Source: Streptomyces sp. NBC_00459
GTDB lineage: Bacteria; Actinomycetota; Actinomycetes; Streptomycetales; Streptomycetaceae
Direction: 5' to 3'
NCBI RefSeq assembly: GCF_036013955.1
Contig: NZ_CP107903.1
Location: 806,001 to 870,000 of the forward strand
DNA length: 64,000 nucleotides
Numbering within the stretch: the first letter of the stretch is position 1; each line of letters starts with the position of its first letter. The notes below the pieces were generated by a model. It searched no databases and was not told the origin of the DNA. It saw nothing but the letters and a program-made list of their open reading frames with translations. Of this stretch, positions 1-8,310 are shown piece by piece. The position numbers and the translations under genes were made by a program.

Positions 1-920
1 GAGAACACCGTTGAGCCGATGTCCGTGACGAGGGTGCCCTTGGTGCCGCCGGTGCGCGTCACCTGGTACTTGGTCACGCCCTTGTTGTCGGTCGACGCGT
101 CCCAACTCACCACGACCGACGTGCCGGTGGCGCTCGCGGTGACCTTGGCGGGCGCGGTGGGGGCCTCGGTGTCCGGTGGTTCGGCGGCGCACGGGTCGGT
201 GGCGTCGGCGGTGACCGTCCGGTCCTTCACGGTCGTGGTGCCGGCCTGGATCGTGTAGTCGGCGCTGTTGTTGTTGTCCCAGACGCCGTTGCCGTTGTTG
301 AAGGCCGCCCTGAGGGAGGTCGCGGTGCCGATGTCGAGGGTCCTTTTCCACCAGCCCGTGCAGGCCGCGGTCATGCCCACGCCGGGGGCCGTGGTCCAGG
401 CGCCGCCGGTCGGCGCGTAGTGGATGTTGGCGGTCGTCCAGCCCGAAGTGGCGGTGGAGTAGAAGACGGTGGCCTGGTTGCCGGTGCCCGTTCCGCTGTC
501 GGCGCACGGATCGCTGTGGGCGATCACGCCGTCCTTGACGGTGATGGTGCCGGTGCCGAGCGCGTAGTTGCTGCCGCCGTTGTTGTCCCAGGTGCCGCTG
601 CCGTTGTTGAAGGTGGCCTGGAGACCGGCGGCCGAGCCCAGATCGACGGTCTTCCTGACCCAGTCGGTGCAGGCCGGCTCCATCGCCGTACCGGGGACGG
701 TGGTCCAGGAACCGCCGTCGGGTGCGTAGTGGAGATAGGTGGTGGGCCAGCTCTTGGTCTTCGTGTAGTAGAAGACGGTCGCCGAGTTCGACGCGGCGGC
801 GGCCGTCTTCCCCATGGGCGCGGAGCCCGTGTCCGGCGGGAGCGCGCCCACGAGCACGGCCGCCGCCACGAGCGCCACCAGGGGGTGCGGGCGGGCACAT
901 CTCATGACTGTGCGCCTCAT
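1..920 (-). CDS. Secreted starch-binding protein, two CBM25 modules plus FnIII (partial, C-terminus off the left edge)
   Basis: Only the first ~306 codons are in the window; the frame runs off the left edge. The start ATG has GGAG six bases upstream; a second ATG at 905 is the alternative. A Sec-type signal peptide (residues ~1-43, hydrophobic core ~14-28) leads to two similar modules at ~47-133 and ~146-235. Each has the CBM25 pattern ATVFY..., LHYAP/IHYAP, W-T-T-x-PG, and FNN-G-x-W-DNN. From ~240 comes a fibronectin type III domain (EAPTAPAKV, VSWDASTDN, YQVTR). CBM25 modules bind starch, so the missing C-terminal part is probably a glycoside hydrolase such as a GH13 amylase. This is inference, because no catalytic domain is visible. 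CTTGCAG sites in the promoter support a starch or maltose gene. Confidence 0.8.
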   Translation of the reverse strand, partial: MRRTVMRCARPHPLVALVAAAVLVGALPPDTGSAPMGKTAAAASNSATVFYYTKTKSWPTTYLHYAPDGGSWTTVPGTAMEPACTDWVRKTVDLGSAAGLQATFNNGSGTWDNNGGSNYALGTGTITVKDGVIAHSDPCADSGTGTGNQATVFYSTATSGWTTANIHYAPTGGAWTTAPGVGMTAACTGWWKRTLDIGTATSLRAAFNNGNGVWDNNNSADYTIQAGTTTVKDRTVTADATDPCAAEPPDTEAPTAPAKVTASATGTSVVVSWDASTDNKGVTKYQVTRTGGTKGTLVTDIGSTVF

Positions 921-949
921 GAGCGACTCCAATACGGCCTGAAATGCGG

Positions 950-997
950 GATTCTGGACTGCAAGAAGAACCGGAAAGTTCCTGAAATAACTTGCAG
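950..997 (-). promoter_or_regulatory. Probable promoter and MalR/Reg1-type CTTGCAG sites of the starch-binding gene
   Basis: On the minus strand a -10-like CAGAAT (950-955) lies 30 bases before the start codon. CTTGCAG occurs at 959-965 on the minus strand and again at 991-997 on the plus strand, giving an inverted pair. CTTGCAG repeats are known upstream of Streptomyces alpha-amylase genes controlled by the LacI-family regulator MalR/Reg1. No clear -35 is visible. Confidence 0.5.
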
Positions 998-1115
998 CGC
1001 GGAAGCTACAGGTACATGACAGGCACGTAAAGGGATCTCACCGCGATCGCCGGCGATGGTGAAAACGGACCAGTAGTGGTGACCGTCGCCCACGCGCACG
1101 CCAGGAGCCCGTCCC

Positions 1116-1121
1116 TAGCGT
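1116..1121 (+). promoter_or_regulatory. -10 box TAGCGT for a leaderless fucosidase transcript
   Basis: TAGCGT ends six bases before ATG 1128, the spacing of actinobacterial leaderless promoters. The nearest Shine-Dalgarno-like AGGAG is 20 bases from the start, too far to be used. No clear -35 is seen. Confidence 0.5.
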
Positions 1122-1127
1122 GGGCGT

Positions 1128-2393
1128 ATGCCGATGCAACCCTGGTTCTCCGATGCCAAGCTGGGCATCTTCATCCACTACGGCATCTACGCCGTGGACG
1201 GCTGGGCCGAGTCGTGGTCCTTCTACACGGGCGAGGCCACGCACGAGGAGTACATGAAACAGCTCGACCGTTTCACCGCCTCGCGCTACGACCCGCAGGC
1301 CTGGGCGGAACTGTTCGCCAGCGTCGGCGCCCAGTACGCCGTCCTCACGACCAAGCACCACGACGGCGTGGCCCTGTGGGACACCGAGCACCACAATCTG
1401 GACGTGGTCCGGGACACCCCGGCCGGCCGCGACCTGGTCACCGGCTTCGTCGACGCCCTGCGCGAGCAGAACCTGAAGGTCGGCCTCTACTACTCGCACT
1501 CCGACTGGAACCACCCCGACTACGCGAGCGCACGCCACCCCGGCCCGCACATCGTCGAACCCAACGACTACTCCCACGCCCGCCCCGGCGAGGAGGACCC
1601 GGAGGCCTGGGCGCGCTACCTCGCCTACCGTGACGGCCAGGTGGGCGAGCTGGTCGAGCGTTTCCGTCCCGACGTCCTCTGGTTCGACGGCGAGTGGGAG
1701 CGCACCGAGGAGCAGTGGCGGATGCGGGAGCTGTCCGAGCTGATCCTCGCGGGCAACCCGGACACCGTCCTCAACGCCCGCATGCTCAGCTACGGCGACT
1801 ACGCCACCCCCGAGCAGGGCGTTCCGCTGATCACCCCGGACGGCCCGTGGGAGCTGTGCCTGACGATCAACGACTCATGGAGCTACCGGGCCAAGGACCG
1901 CGACTTCAAGTCGGTCCGCCAGCTGGTGCGCTACTTCACGGAGACGATCGGCATGGGCGGCAATCTGCTGCTCGGCGCCGGCCCGATGGAGGACGGCACG
2001 ATACCCGCCGAGCAGGTCGAGCGCCTGGAGGGGCTCGGCGCCTGGGTCACCAAGCACGCCGATGCCGTGTACGGCTCGGTCGCGGGGCTGCCCGCCGGGC
2101 ACCACTACGGCCCGAGCACCCTCTCCGCCGACCGGCGCACCCTCTACCTGATCTGTTTCGACGCGCCCCGCGAGGCCGTGTCGATCCGGGGCCTGCGCAA
2201 CACCGTGCGGCGCGTCTCGGTCGTCGGCACAGGCGCCGAGCTGGGCCATCACGTCACCGGAGGCCTGGACAAGGTGCCGGGCGTGACCTGGATCGACGCG
2301 CCCGGGGCGGCAGACCTCGACGAGTACGCGACCGTCCTGGCCGTGGAGCTCGACGGTGAACTGGACCTCTATCGGGGCACGGGCCGCGACTGA
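1128..2393 (+). CDS. Alpha-L-fucosidase, GH29 family
   Basis: A 421-residue protein with the GH29 (beta/alpha)8 barrel from the N-terminus: WFSDAKLGIFIHYGIYAV at 6-23, the TTKHHDGV substrate-binding segment, YYSHSDWNHPDY, and DVLWFDGEWE, whose Asp187 matches the GH29 nucleophile. The C-terminal ~90 residues form the small beta domain. There is no signal peptide, so the enzyme is probably cytoplasmic and acts on imported fucosylated oligosaccharides. It would hydrolyse terminal alpha-L-fucosyl linkages with retention. It stands alone, divergent from the starch-binding gene. The start is supported by the leaderless -10; MPMQPW offers a second ATG two codons in. Confidence 0.9.
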   Translation: MPMQPWFSDAKLGIFIHYGIYAVDGWAESWSFYTGEATHEEYMKQLDRFTASRYDPQAWAELFASVGAQYAVLTTKHHDGVALWDTEHHNLDVVRDTPAGRDLVTGFVDALREQNLKVGLYYSHSDWNHPDYASARHPGPHIVEPNDYSHARPGEEDPEAWARYLAYRDGQVGELVERFRPDVLWFDGEWERTEEQWRMRELSELILAGNPDTVLNARMLSYGDYATPEQGVPLITPDGPWELCLTINDSWSYRAKDRDFKSVRQLVRYFTETIGMGGNLLLGAGPMEDGTIPAEQVERLEGLGAWVTKHADAVYGSVAGLPAGHHYGPSTLSADRRTLYLICFDAPREAVSIRGLRNTVRRVSVVGTGAELGHHVTGGLDKVPGVTWIDAPGAADLDEYATVLAVELDGELDLYRGTGRD

Positions 2394-2407
2394 GAGACGA
2401 ACGCGCC

Positions 2408-2460
2408 CCGGCCGACCTGCTGCCGGACCCGGTGTCCGGGAGCAGCAACAGGTCGGCCGG
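2408..2460. terminator. Hairpin between convergent genes
   Basis: Perfect 12-bp arms (CCGGCCGACCTG at 2408-2419, CAGGTCGGCCGG at 2449-2460) enclose a smaller CCGGAC/GTCCGG stem. It lies 15 bases after the fucosidase stop and before the convergent gene's stop, so it could end transcription from both sides. There is no T-run, as is usual in streptomycetes. Confidence 0.65.
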
Positions 2461-2542
2461 AGCGTTCGGCGAGGGCACATGCCGCCACGAGGGCCCGAAG
2501 GACTGTGGCGTCCATGCCGTGCCGGGCAGGGCCGGGCGAAGG

Positions 2543-3115
2543 TCAGCTGGTCCAGCTGTGGGCCACGTCGACGACGACCCGGTCTTCCAACTGGATCACG
2601 CGGAACGGCAGTCGCGCGCGCACACCGACAGCGACCTGTGTCTGGCCCTCGAAGGTGCCGCCGAACCGGGTGTCCCGGAAGGTGCTGTACCCGCTGATGT
2701 TCACAGTGGGCAGGGGCTTGCCCACCTTGCCCGGGTAGGTCGGCACGCCGGCCTCCAGGTCGTAACTCCACGCACCGACGCGGATGTCGAGGATCGCCCC
2801 GCCTGCGACCGGTATGTACTGGCCCGAGGGGTCGGCGTAGAACCGGTCCACGTACTCGACGTTGTAGTCGATCCGGCCGCCGCCGGGCACGTCGAACACG
2901 ATGCGGTCGTAGCAATCGTGCCGTCCGGTCCTGATGTCCTCCAGGTGATCGGCCCCCATGGCACCACCGCCCTTGGCGCCACTCCCCCAGCCCGTCGGGC
3001 AGGCCGCCGCCGCACGCGAGCCCTCCGCCGGGGCCGCGCCCGCGGTGCCCGTCACCGTCCCCAGCATGGCGCCCGCGAGCACGAGCGCCGCCATTGCCGC
3101 TCTGATACCTCGCAT
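2543..3115 (-). CDS. Secreted AMIN-like domain protein
   Basis: A 190-residue exported protein of unknown role. Residues ~1-27 are a signal peptide (MRGIRAAMAALVLAGAML..., cleavage near AGAAPA). The mature part carries the actinobacterial AMIN-like beta-sandwich pattern: HDCYDRIVFDVPG, then YNVEYV, and IPVAGGAILDIRV. AMIN-like domains in this phylum are found in cell-envelope proteins, often lipoproteins; no lipobox is seen here. Two adjacent ATGs (3118, 3115) are possible. The second is chosen because AAGGGGG lies five bases upstream of it but only two from the first. It is convergent with the fucosidase and monocistronic. Confidence 0.7.
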   Translation of the reverse strand: MRGIRAAMAALVLAGAMLGTVTGTAGAAPAEGSRAAAACPTGWGSGAKGGGAMGADHLEDIRTGRHDCYDRIVFDVPGGGRIDYNVEYVDRFYADPSGQYIPVAGGAILDIRVGAWSYDLEAGVPTYPGKVGKPLPTVNISGYSTFRDTRFGGTFEGQTQVAVGVRARLPFRVIQLEDRVVVDVAHSWTS

Positions 3116-3352
3116 CATGTCCCCCTTGGTCGTGCCTGGTCGCACTGCTCTGACACCGGGTGAGACGGCCCGCAGCACAGGAAGGTTGTACGCCGGACGG
3201 GGCAAATGGGAAATCCCGCGCCAAGACCGACCGTCACGAAAACAGCATGGCAGGACGGTCGGTCGAGCCACTGCCTCCAGCGGGCGCGGGGCTGATCACC
3301 CGGGGCGCGGTGTGTGCCGCATACCAAGTCGCTTCGCGCCGCGAAGGCCAGG

Positions 3353-3847
3353 TCATTCGAAGCTCGCGAAACCCTCGGTGTCGAACCAGGTGGGCGCCTC
3401 GGCCTCGGACATCGCCTGCTTGATCCGGAACAGCGCGAACTCGTTCAGCTCCGGCAGGGCGTCCACCGTGAACCAGCCCACGTCCAGGGACTCGTCGTCG
3501 TTGACCCGCGCCTCCCCGCCGACGGCCCGACAGCGGAAAGTGATGTCCATGTACTGGCAGACGTCCCCGTTCTCGTACGTCACCGGGTCCAGAGCCTGGA
3601 CGAGTACGACCCGTTCGGGCACGCACCGGACCGCCGTCTCCTCGTAGACCTCCCGCACCGCGCAGGCCGCAGGCTGCTCTCCCGGGTCCGGGATGCCGCC
3701 GACCACCGACCACTTGCGGGTGTCGGTACGGCGTCCCAGGAGCACTCTTCCCTCGTCGTCGAAGACGAGGGCGGTGACACCGGGGAGCCAGAGCAGCTGG
3801 CGGCCGGCGGAGGCACGGAGAGCACTGATGAAGTCAGGAGTAGCCAT
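3353..3847 (-). CDS. Nudix hydrolase
   Basis: A 164-residue single-domain Nudix protein. The Nudix box at 51-73 (GIPDPGE, seven residues, REVYEET) fits GX5EX7REUXEEXGU except that Ala replaces the last Gly. This loop binds the divalent metal that hydrolyses nucleoside-diphosphate linkages. The WSVVGGIPDPGEQP context resembles the broad mutT-like group; the substrate cannot be read from the sequence. It is a single gene, upstream of lnt and divergent from nothing. Confidence 0.9.
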   Translation of the reverse strand: MATPDFISALRASAGRQLLWLPGVTALVFDDEGRVLLGRRTDTRKWSVVGGIPDPGEQPAACAVREVYEETAVRCVPERVVLVQALDPVTYENGDVCQYMDITFRCRAVGGEARVNDDESLDVGWFTVDALPELNEFALFRIKQAMSEAEAPTWFDTEGFASFE

Positions 3848-3854
3848 GTCCCCG

Positions 3855-3860
3855 ACCCTA
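3855..3860 (-). promoter_or_regulatory. -10 box TAGGGT, leaderless Nudix gene
   Basis: On the minus strand TAGGGT is followed by seven bases (CGGGGAC) and the ATG, predicting transcription from or very near the start codon. The GGGGA could also act as a weak ribosome-binding site. Confidence 0.5.
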
Positions 3861-3914
3861 ACCGGGCGTCCCTGTCACTCCTGTTGATCACGGGGGCGTG
3901 CGACCGGCGTACGA

Positions 3915-5528
3915 CTACACGCCACCGGCGCGCCGCCCGCGCACACCTGCGCCGATCGCCCAGCCGAGACCGCCGGCGGCGACCAGGACGAGGAGCATCT
4001 CGGGCAGGATGCCGAGCTTGGTGGCGGGCGTCTCGGAGGACCGCAGCGGCACCTTCTGGACGAGCGAGTCGGCCACGAACATCCCGGTCCTCTGGGTGAT
4101 CCGCCCGTCCGGCATGATGATCGCGCTCACCCCGCTGGTCACCGGGACGGTGACGGTCCGGCTGTGCTCGACGGCGCGGATACGGGACATCGCGAGCTGC
4201 TGGTAGGTCATCTCGCTGCGGTCGAAGGTGGCGTTGTTGCTCGGTACGGAGATCATCTGGGCGCCGTGGGTGACGGTGTCGCGCACCGCCCAGTCGAAGG
4301 CGGCCTCGTAGCAGGTGGCCAGGCCGACCTTGGCGCCGTCCATGGTGAAGACGCCCGGCTCGGTGCCCCGGCTGAAGTCCTGGTGGACCATGGTGGTCCA
4401 GTTCTTGTTGATGTGTTCGAGCATCGAGCGCAGCGGGAGGTACTCGCCGAAGGGCTGGACCTGCCGCTTGTCGTATGTGTCGGTCGGCCCCTTGTCCGGG
4501 TCCCACAGGATCTGCTCGTTGTAGAGCTTGCCGTCCCGCTCGACGACCCCGCCGACCGAGATGGGCGCGTCGATCGCCCGGGCCGCGTCCTCGATGACCG
4601 CGGCGGCGTCGGGGTTGGCGAAGGGGTCGATGTCGGAGGAGTTCTCCGGCCACAGCACGAAGTCGGGCTGTGCCACCTTGCCGGCCTTGACCTGGGCGGC
4701 CAGCCGCTCGGTCTCACGCGCGTGGTAGTCGAGCACGGCACGCCGCTGGGCGTTGAAGTCGAGGCCGGCGCGGGGCACGTTGCCCTGGATGACGGCGACC
4801 GTCGCGGTGCCGACCTCGGCCTTGTCGCTCACCAGAGCCCGCGCGGCCAGGGCGCCCACCACGGGGACGACCACGCTCAGCGCGGCGACGACCGCCGCCA
4901 CACGCGGTACGGCGCCGGTACGGCGCCACTCGATCACCCGGCGCACGACCTCGTACAGGCCGAAGCCGCACAGAACGACCGCGAAGCCGAGCACCGGGGT
5001 GCCTCCCAGCGCGGCCAGCGGCAGGAAGACGCCGTCCGCCTGACCGAAGGCGATCTTGCCCCAGGGGAAGCCGCGGAAGGGCACGCGCGCGCGTGCGGCC
5101 TCGCCCGCGATCCACACGGTCGCCGCCCACAGCGGCCACCCGGGCAGTTTCGACACGGCGGCGATGCCCGCGCCGACCAGCGCCACGAAGACCGCCTCGA
5201 TGACGACCAGCGCCAGCCAGGGCCCCGGGCCGACCTCGACACCCGTCCACACCAGCAGCGGCAGCAGGAAACCGAGACCGAAGAGGTAGCCGAGACCGAG
5301 TCCCGCCTTCCAGGACCGGCCGCGGAGCAGCCAGCCGAAGATCCCGAACGCGGGCAGGGCGAGCCACCACAGGGTGCGGGGCGGGAAGCTGACGTACAGC
5401 AGCACTCCGGCGAGCGCGGCGGTCGCGGCCGGCCAGAGGCGCAGCAGCAGCCGTGCGCCGCGCGAAGCGGGCGCGAGCTGCGGTTCGAGCTGGTCCGGCT
5501 CGTCGATGGAGGGAGCGGTGGCGGTCAC
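3915..5528 (-). CDS. lnt: Apolipoprotein N-acyltransferase
   Basis: A 537-residue integral membrane enzyme that adds the third acyl chain to the N-terminal Cys of lipoproteins. The N-terminal ~230 residues contain about six hydrophobic helices, and one more helix closes the C-terminus (~505-530). Between them is a CN-hydrolase (nitrilase-fold) domain with the full Glu-Lys-Cys triad: E295 in LWPENSSD, K354 in YDKRQVQPFGEY, and C406 in LATCYEAAF. The GTG start is chosen for the leaderless -10 directly upstream; the frame is open further upstream without a ribosome-binding site. Streptomycetes usually carry more than one Lnt, so this may be one of two. No lipoprotein-processing partner is adjacent. 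Confidence 0.92.
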   Translation of the reverse strand: MTATAPSIDEPDQLEPQLAPASRGARLLLRLWPAATAALAGVLLYVSFPPRTLWWLALPAFGIFGWLLRGRSWKAGLGLGYLFGLGFLLPLLVWTGVEVGPGPWLALVVIEAVFVALVGAGIAAVSKLPGWPLWAATVWIAGEAARARVPFRGFPWGKIAFGQADGVFLPLAALGGTPVLGFAVVLCGFGLYEVVRRVIEWRRTGAVPRVAAVVAALSVVVPVVGALAARALVSDKAEVGTATVAVIQGNVPRAGLDFNAQRRAVLDYHARETERLAAQVKAGKVAQPDFVLWPENSSDIDPFANPDAAAVIEDAARAIDAPISVGGVVERDGKLYNEQILWDPDKGPTDTYDKRQVQPFGEYLPLRSMLEHINKNWTTMVHQDFSRGTEPGVFTMDGAKVGLATCYEAAFDWAVRDTVTHGAQMISVPSNNATFDRSEMTYQQLAMSRIRAVEHSRTVTVPVTSGVSAIIMPDGRITQRTGMFVADSLVQKVPLRSSETPATKLGILPEMLLVLVAAGGLGWAIGAGVRGRRAGGV

Positions 5529-5540
5529 TCCGGGAGTGTA
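5526..5540 (-). promoter_or_regulatory. Leaderless lnt promoter (TACACT) overlapping a short palindrome
   Basis: TACACT (5535-5540) is six bases before GTG 5528. The start codon and part of the -10 lie inside CACTCC-G-GGAGTG (5526-5538), a perfect palindrome with a one-base centre, so a repressor bound here would block transcription directly. Confidence 0.45.
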
Positions 5541-5735
5541 CGGCGCCTGCCCCGGGCGCCGACAGCACGGTCCGGCCCGTGGCGGCGGGCCCGCTCCGAC
5601 CCGTCTGCTGCATCGTTTCTGCGCAACTCGTCCACAAATGACACACCAGCCGTTACGGTGTGCCGGAGCCTCTGACGTGCGCGCCTTTGACGGCCCCGTG
5701 CGGTCGGGGCCCTTCACAGGCCGGAGGGCGACGGG

Positions 5736-6815
5736 TTGGGGTCCACGGGGATGAAGTCGGCGGCCGGTGTGCCGCCGGACGGTGAGAGACGCAACATTTC
5801 CGACGCGGCGGGTGTCGTCGTACTCGGCGCGTGTGCCACCTGGTCGCTGATCTCGGCGGCGGCCCAGGGCGGCCGCCCCGAGGGCGTGCTCCTCGCGGTT
5901 CTCGCGGTGGCCGCCGGTTACGCGGCGGGACGGATCTGCGGAGCGCTGCTGCCGGTCGCCGCCCCCTGTACGGCGGCGCTGGCCGGGCTCGGGCTCGCGG
6001 TGGCCGCGCCCCACACTCTGCCGGGGCCGCAGTCCGCCACCCCGCCCGGGCATCTCGGGGCCGTGGCCGCGCTGCTGGTCCTGGCGACCGGTGCCGCCTG
6101 CTGTGCCGCCTGGGCGGCCCGCCCGCCGCTGCTACGACTGGCGCTGCTTGCCCTGGCAGTGTTGATCACCGCGGGATCGGCGGCTGTCGGCCCGCTCGCC
6201 GGATTCGGCCTCTGCGCCGCCGTCCTGCTCTGTTCACTCGCCGCCGGGCACATGCCGCGCCGGGGCGTGGGCCTCGCCGGGCTGGCGCTGACGACGGCTC
6301 TGGTGACGGGAACGGCGTGGGCGATCGCCGAGGACGTGCTGCCGACCGGGCTCGCCGACTCGCTGGAGGGGCAGATGGGCGGTCACCGGGTCGACCTGTG
6401 GCGCGACGCCCTGCTGCTGGCCCACCGGGATCCGGCGCTGGGAGTGGGTCCGGGTAGGTTCGGGGAACTCGGCCCGACGGCTTCCCAGACATTGCCGGCC
6501 GAGGCCCGACCGCACTCCGCGCCCCTCCAGCAGGCCGCCGAACAGGGTGTGGTGGGCGTGGTTCTGTTGGCGGCGGTCTTCTGCTGGGTGCTGTACGCCC
6601 TGTGGCGCACTCACCGTCCTACCTCCGTGGCACTGACCGCGGGCGCGGCCCTGACAGGTCTGGCCACCCTGGCGACGGTCGGAAACGTACTGAGCTTCAC
6701 CACGGTGACCGTGGGCGCGGGCCTCCTCGCGGGCCTGGCTACGGCCCGCCCGGTCGTCTACGAGACACCGTTCACGGCGCCGACACGCGCACGGGAACAG
6801 CGCGAACACCGGTAG
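5736..6815 (+). CDS. O-antigen ligase-like polytopic membrane protein
   Basis: A 359-residue protein with about nine hydrophobic helices. Between them is a Wzy/WaaL-type loop: HRVDLWRDALLLAHRDPALGVGPGRFGELGP, then PHSAPLQQAAEQGVVG, matching the R-x-x-LW...P-x-GVGPG-x-F...H-x-x-x-LQ-x-x-x-E-x-G pattern of polymerases and ligases. It is shorter than a full ligase. A TTG start is chosen because GGAGGG lies eight bases upstream; ATG 5751 five codons later has only a poor site. It may transfer or polymerise cell-surface glycans, but the acceptor is unknown. Confidence 0.65.
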   Translation: MGSTGMKSAAGVPPDGERRNISDAAGVVVLGACATWSLISAAAQGGRPEGVLLAVLAVAAGYAAGRICGALLPVAAPCTAALAGLGLAVAAPHTLPGPQSATPPGHLGAVAALLVLATGAACCAAWAARPPLLRLALLALAVLITAGSAAVGPLAGFGLCAAVLLCSLAAGHMPRRGVGLAGLALTTALVTGTAWAIAEDVLPTGLADSLEGQMGGHRVDLWRDALLLAHRDPALGVGPGRFGELGPTASQTLPAEARPHSAPLQQAAEQGVVGVVLLAAVFCWVLYALWRTHRPTSVALTAGAALTGLATLATVGNVLSFTTVTVGAGLLAGLATARPVVYETPFTAPTRAREQREHR

Positions 6816-6839
6816 GCCTCCGGCGGAGCGACCGGAACG

Positions 6840-7382
6840 TCAGTGCGCGGCCCCCGCCGCACCCGACCGCAGACGATCCGTGATGACACGTACGGCCGCC
6901 TCCGCGTTGTCCACCGTGATCGTGAACGTATGACCGTCCCCGAGGCGCAGCACGACGCCCTCTCCCCGGCGGACGACGACCGCGGTGCCCTGATGGGGCC
7001 GCCAGCGGTAGCCCCAGCCGCCCCACTGACGCGGGGTCACCCTGGCCACGAATTCGGCAGCGACGATCTGGGACAGCGGAATTCGGCGGCGCGGCAGGCC
7101 GACGTGGCCGCAGCGCACCTCCAGGAAGTCCTGGTCGACCTTCACGGCGACGTGCACGAACGCGATGGTGCCGAAGAGGACGAGGAGCCCGGCCGCGATG
7201 CAGCCCACCACGGACATGACGAGCGGTGCGACGCCCGACGTCCACGCCGAGTCGACCGCCAGCTCGATACCGAGCGCCATGAAGGCACAGCCACCGAGCG
7301 CCAGCAGCCACTGCGCGCGGTTGGTCGCCCGGCCGGTCCAGATCTCGGTCGGCAGGGATTCGTCGCGGGGGAGGTCCCTCAT
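6840..7382 (-). CDS. Membrane protein with a PH-like (bPH) domain
   Basis: A 180-residue protein: a short cytoplasmic N-terminus, two hydrophobic segments (~22-42 and ~50-80), then a soluble C-terminal ~100 residues of alternating beta strands (VDQDFLEVRCGHVGLPRRRIPLSQI, WGGWGYRW, VVVRRGEGVVLRLGDG). This is the layout of bacterial PH-domain membrane proteins. Function unknown. The start at 7382 is preferred to an upstream GTG at 7418 because a -10 box sits seven bases before it. It is convergent with the O-antigen ligase-like gene. Confidence 0.65.
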   Translation of the reverse strand: MRDLPRDESLPTEIWTGRATNRAQWLLALGGCAFMALGIELAVDSAWTSGVAPLVMSVVGCIAAGLLVLFGTIAFVHVAVKVDQDFLEVRCGHVGLPRRRIPLSQIVAAEFVARVTPRQWGGWGYRWRPHQGTAVVVRRGEGVVLRLGDGHTFTITVDNAEAAVRVITDRLRSGAAGAAH

Positions 7383-7389
7383 GTTCACG

Positions 7390-7395
7390 AGACTA
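7390..7395 (-). promoter_or_regulatory. -10 box TAGTCT, leaderless PH-domain gene
   Basis: TAGTCT, seven bases, ATG 7382 on the minus strand. No Shine-Dalgarno sequence precedes this start. Confidence 0.5.
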
Positions 7396-7466
7396 CTCAG
7401 GTTCCGCTGCGCGGGCACCGGCTTGCGGAGGGTTACTGCTCCGCCTGGCCGCCTCGTGGCCCTCGG

Positions 7467-8252
7467 TCAGCGGACGGAGGTGGCCGCCTGCAGCAGGCGG
7501 CCTTCCTCATAGGCCAGCGCGGCGGCGGGCAGCGGGCCCGCGGTGCCGTTCAGCAGGGCGGTGAGCGTGCCGTCGGCCGACGCCTCGGGGGCGGGGTGCG
7601 CGCCGAGCCTGCGGAGCGTCTGGGCGGCCACCGCGCCGGCCGAGCCGTGCAGGACGAGCGGCGGGCGGGCCGGCTGCTGGACTGCCGCGCGGATCCGCTC
7701 GGCGACGAGCTCGTAATGGGTGCAGCCCAGGACGACGGTCGTCACCTCGTCGGGGGTGAGGGCGGCCGCGGCGGCGATGGCGGCGTCGATCGCCGCCTCG
7801 TCCGCGTGTTCGACGGCCTCGGCCAGGCCCCAGCAGGGCACCTCGGTGACCGCGACGCCCTCGGCGAAGTCCTGGATGAGGCCGCGCTGGTAGGGGCTGC
7901 CGGTGGTGGCGGGGGTGGCCCAGATCGCGAAGGGCCCGCCTCCCGCGGCGGCGGGCTTGATAGCGGGAACCGTGCCGATGACCGGCAGTTCCGGTTCGAG
8001 ACGGGCGCGCAGGGCCGTCAAAGCGTGCACGGTCGCGGTGTTGCAACCGACGATCAGGGCGTCGGGCCGCTGCGCGGCGGCGGCCTCGGCGACGGCCAGG
8101 GCGCGCTCGGTGAGGTCCTGAGTGGTGCGCGGGCCCCAGGGCATGCCCTCGGGGTCCAGGGAGAGCACGAGATCCGCGTCGGGTCGCAGCCGCCGTACCG
8201 CCGCGGCTGCCGGCAGAAGTCCGATTCCGGAGTCCATGAGCGCGATCTTCAC
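7467..8252 (-). CDS. Glutamate/aspartate racemase family protein
   Basis: A 261-residue protein of the cofactor-independent Asp/Glu racemase family. Both catalytic Cys motifs are present: GCNTAT (C70) and LGCTHY (C177). The N-terminal DSGIGLLP corresponds to the DSGVGGL loop of MurI. MurI supplies D-glutamate for peptidoglycan. However, this protein departs from canonical MurI in several loops (PWG for PYG, an Ala-rich insertion around 141-170), and streptomycetes usually have a separate murI, so it is more likely a paralogue. The GTG start is supported by a leaderless -10. It is divergent from the glycosyltransferase gene, 58 bases apart. Confidence 0.75.
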   Translation of the reverse strand: MKIALMDSGIGLLPAAAAVRRLRPDADLVLSLDPEGMPWGPRTTQDLTERALAVAEAAAAQRPDALIVGCNTATVHALTALRARLEPELPVIGTVPAIKPAAAGGGPFAIWATPATTGSPYQRGLIQDFAEGVAVTEVPCWGLAEAVEHADEAAIDAAIAAAAALTPDEVTTVVLGCTHYELVAERIRAAVQQPARPPLVLHGSAGAVAAQTLRRLGAHPAPEASADGTLTALLNGTAGPLPAAALAYEEGRLLQAATSVR

Positions 8253-8258
8253 CCGGTC

Positions 8259-8264
8259 ACTATA
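8259..8264 (-). promoter_or_regulatory. -10 box TATAGT, leaderless racemase gene
   Basis: TATAGT, six bases (GACCGG), GTG 8252: one of the closest -10 matches in the window. Confidence 0.6.
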
Positions 8265-8310
8265 AACGGCGTGCCCTTACGGACCTCCGGGGTGGGGCAG
8301 ACTGCGGCGG

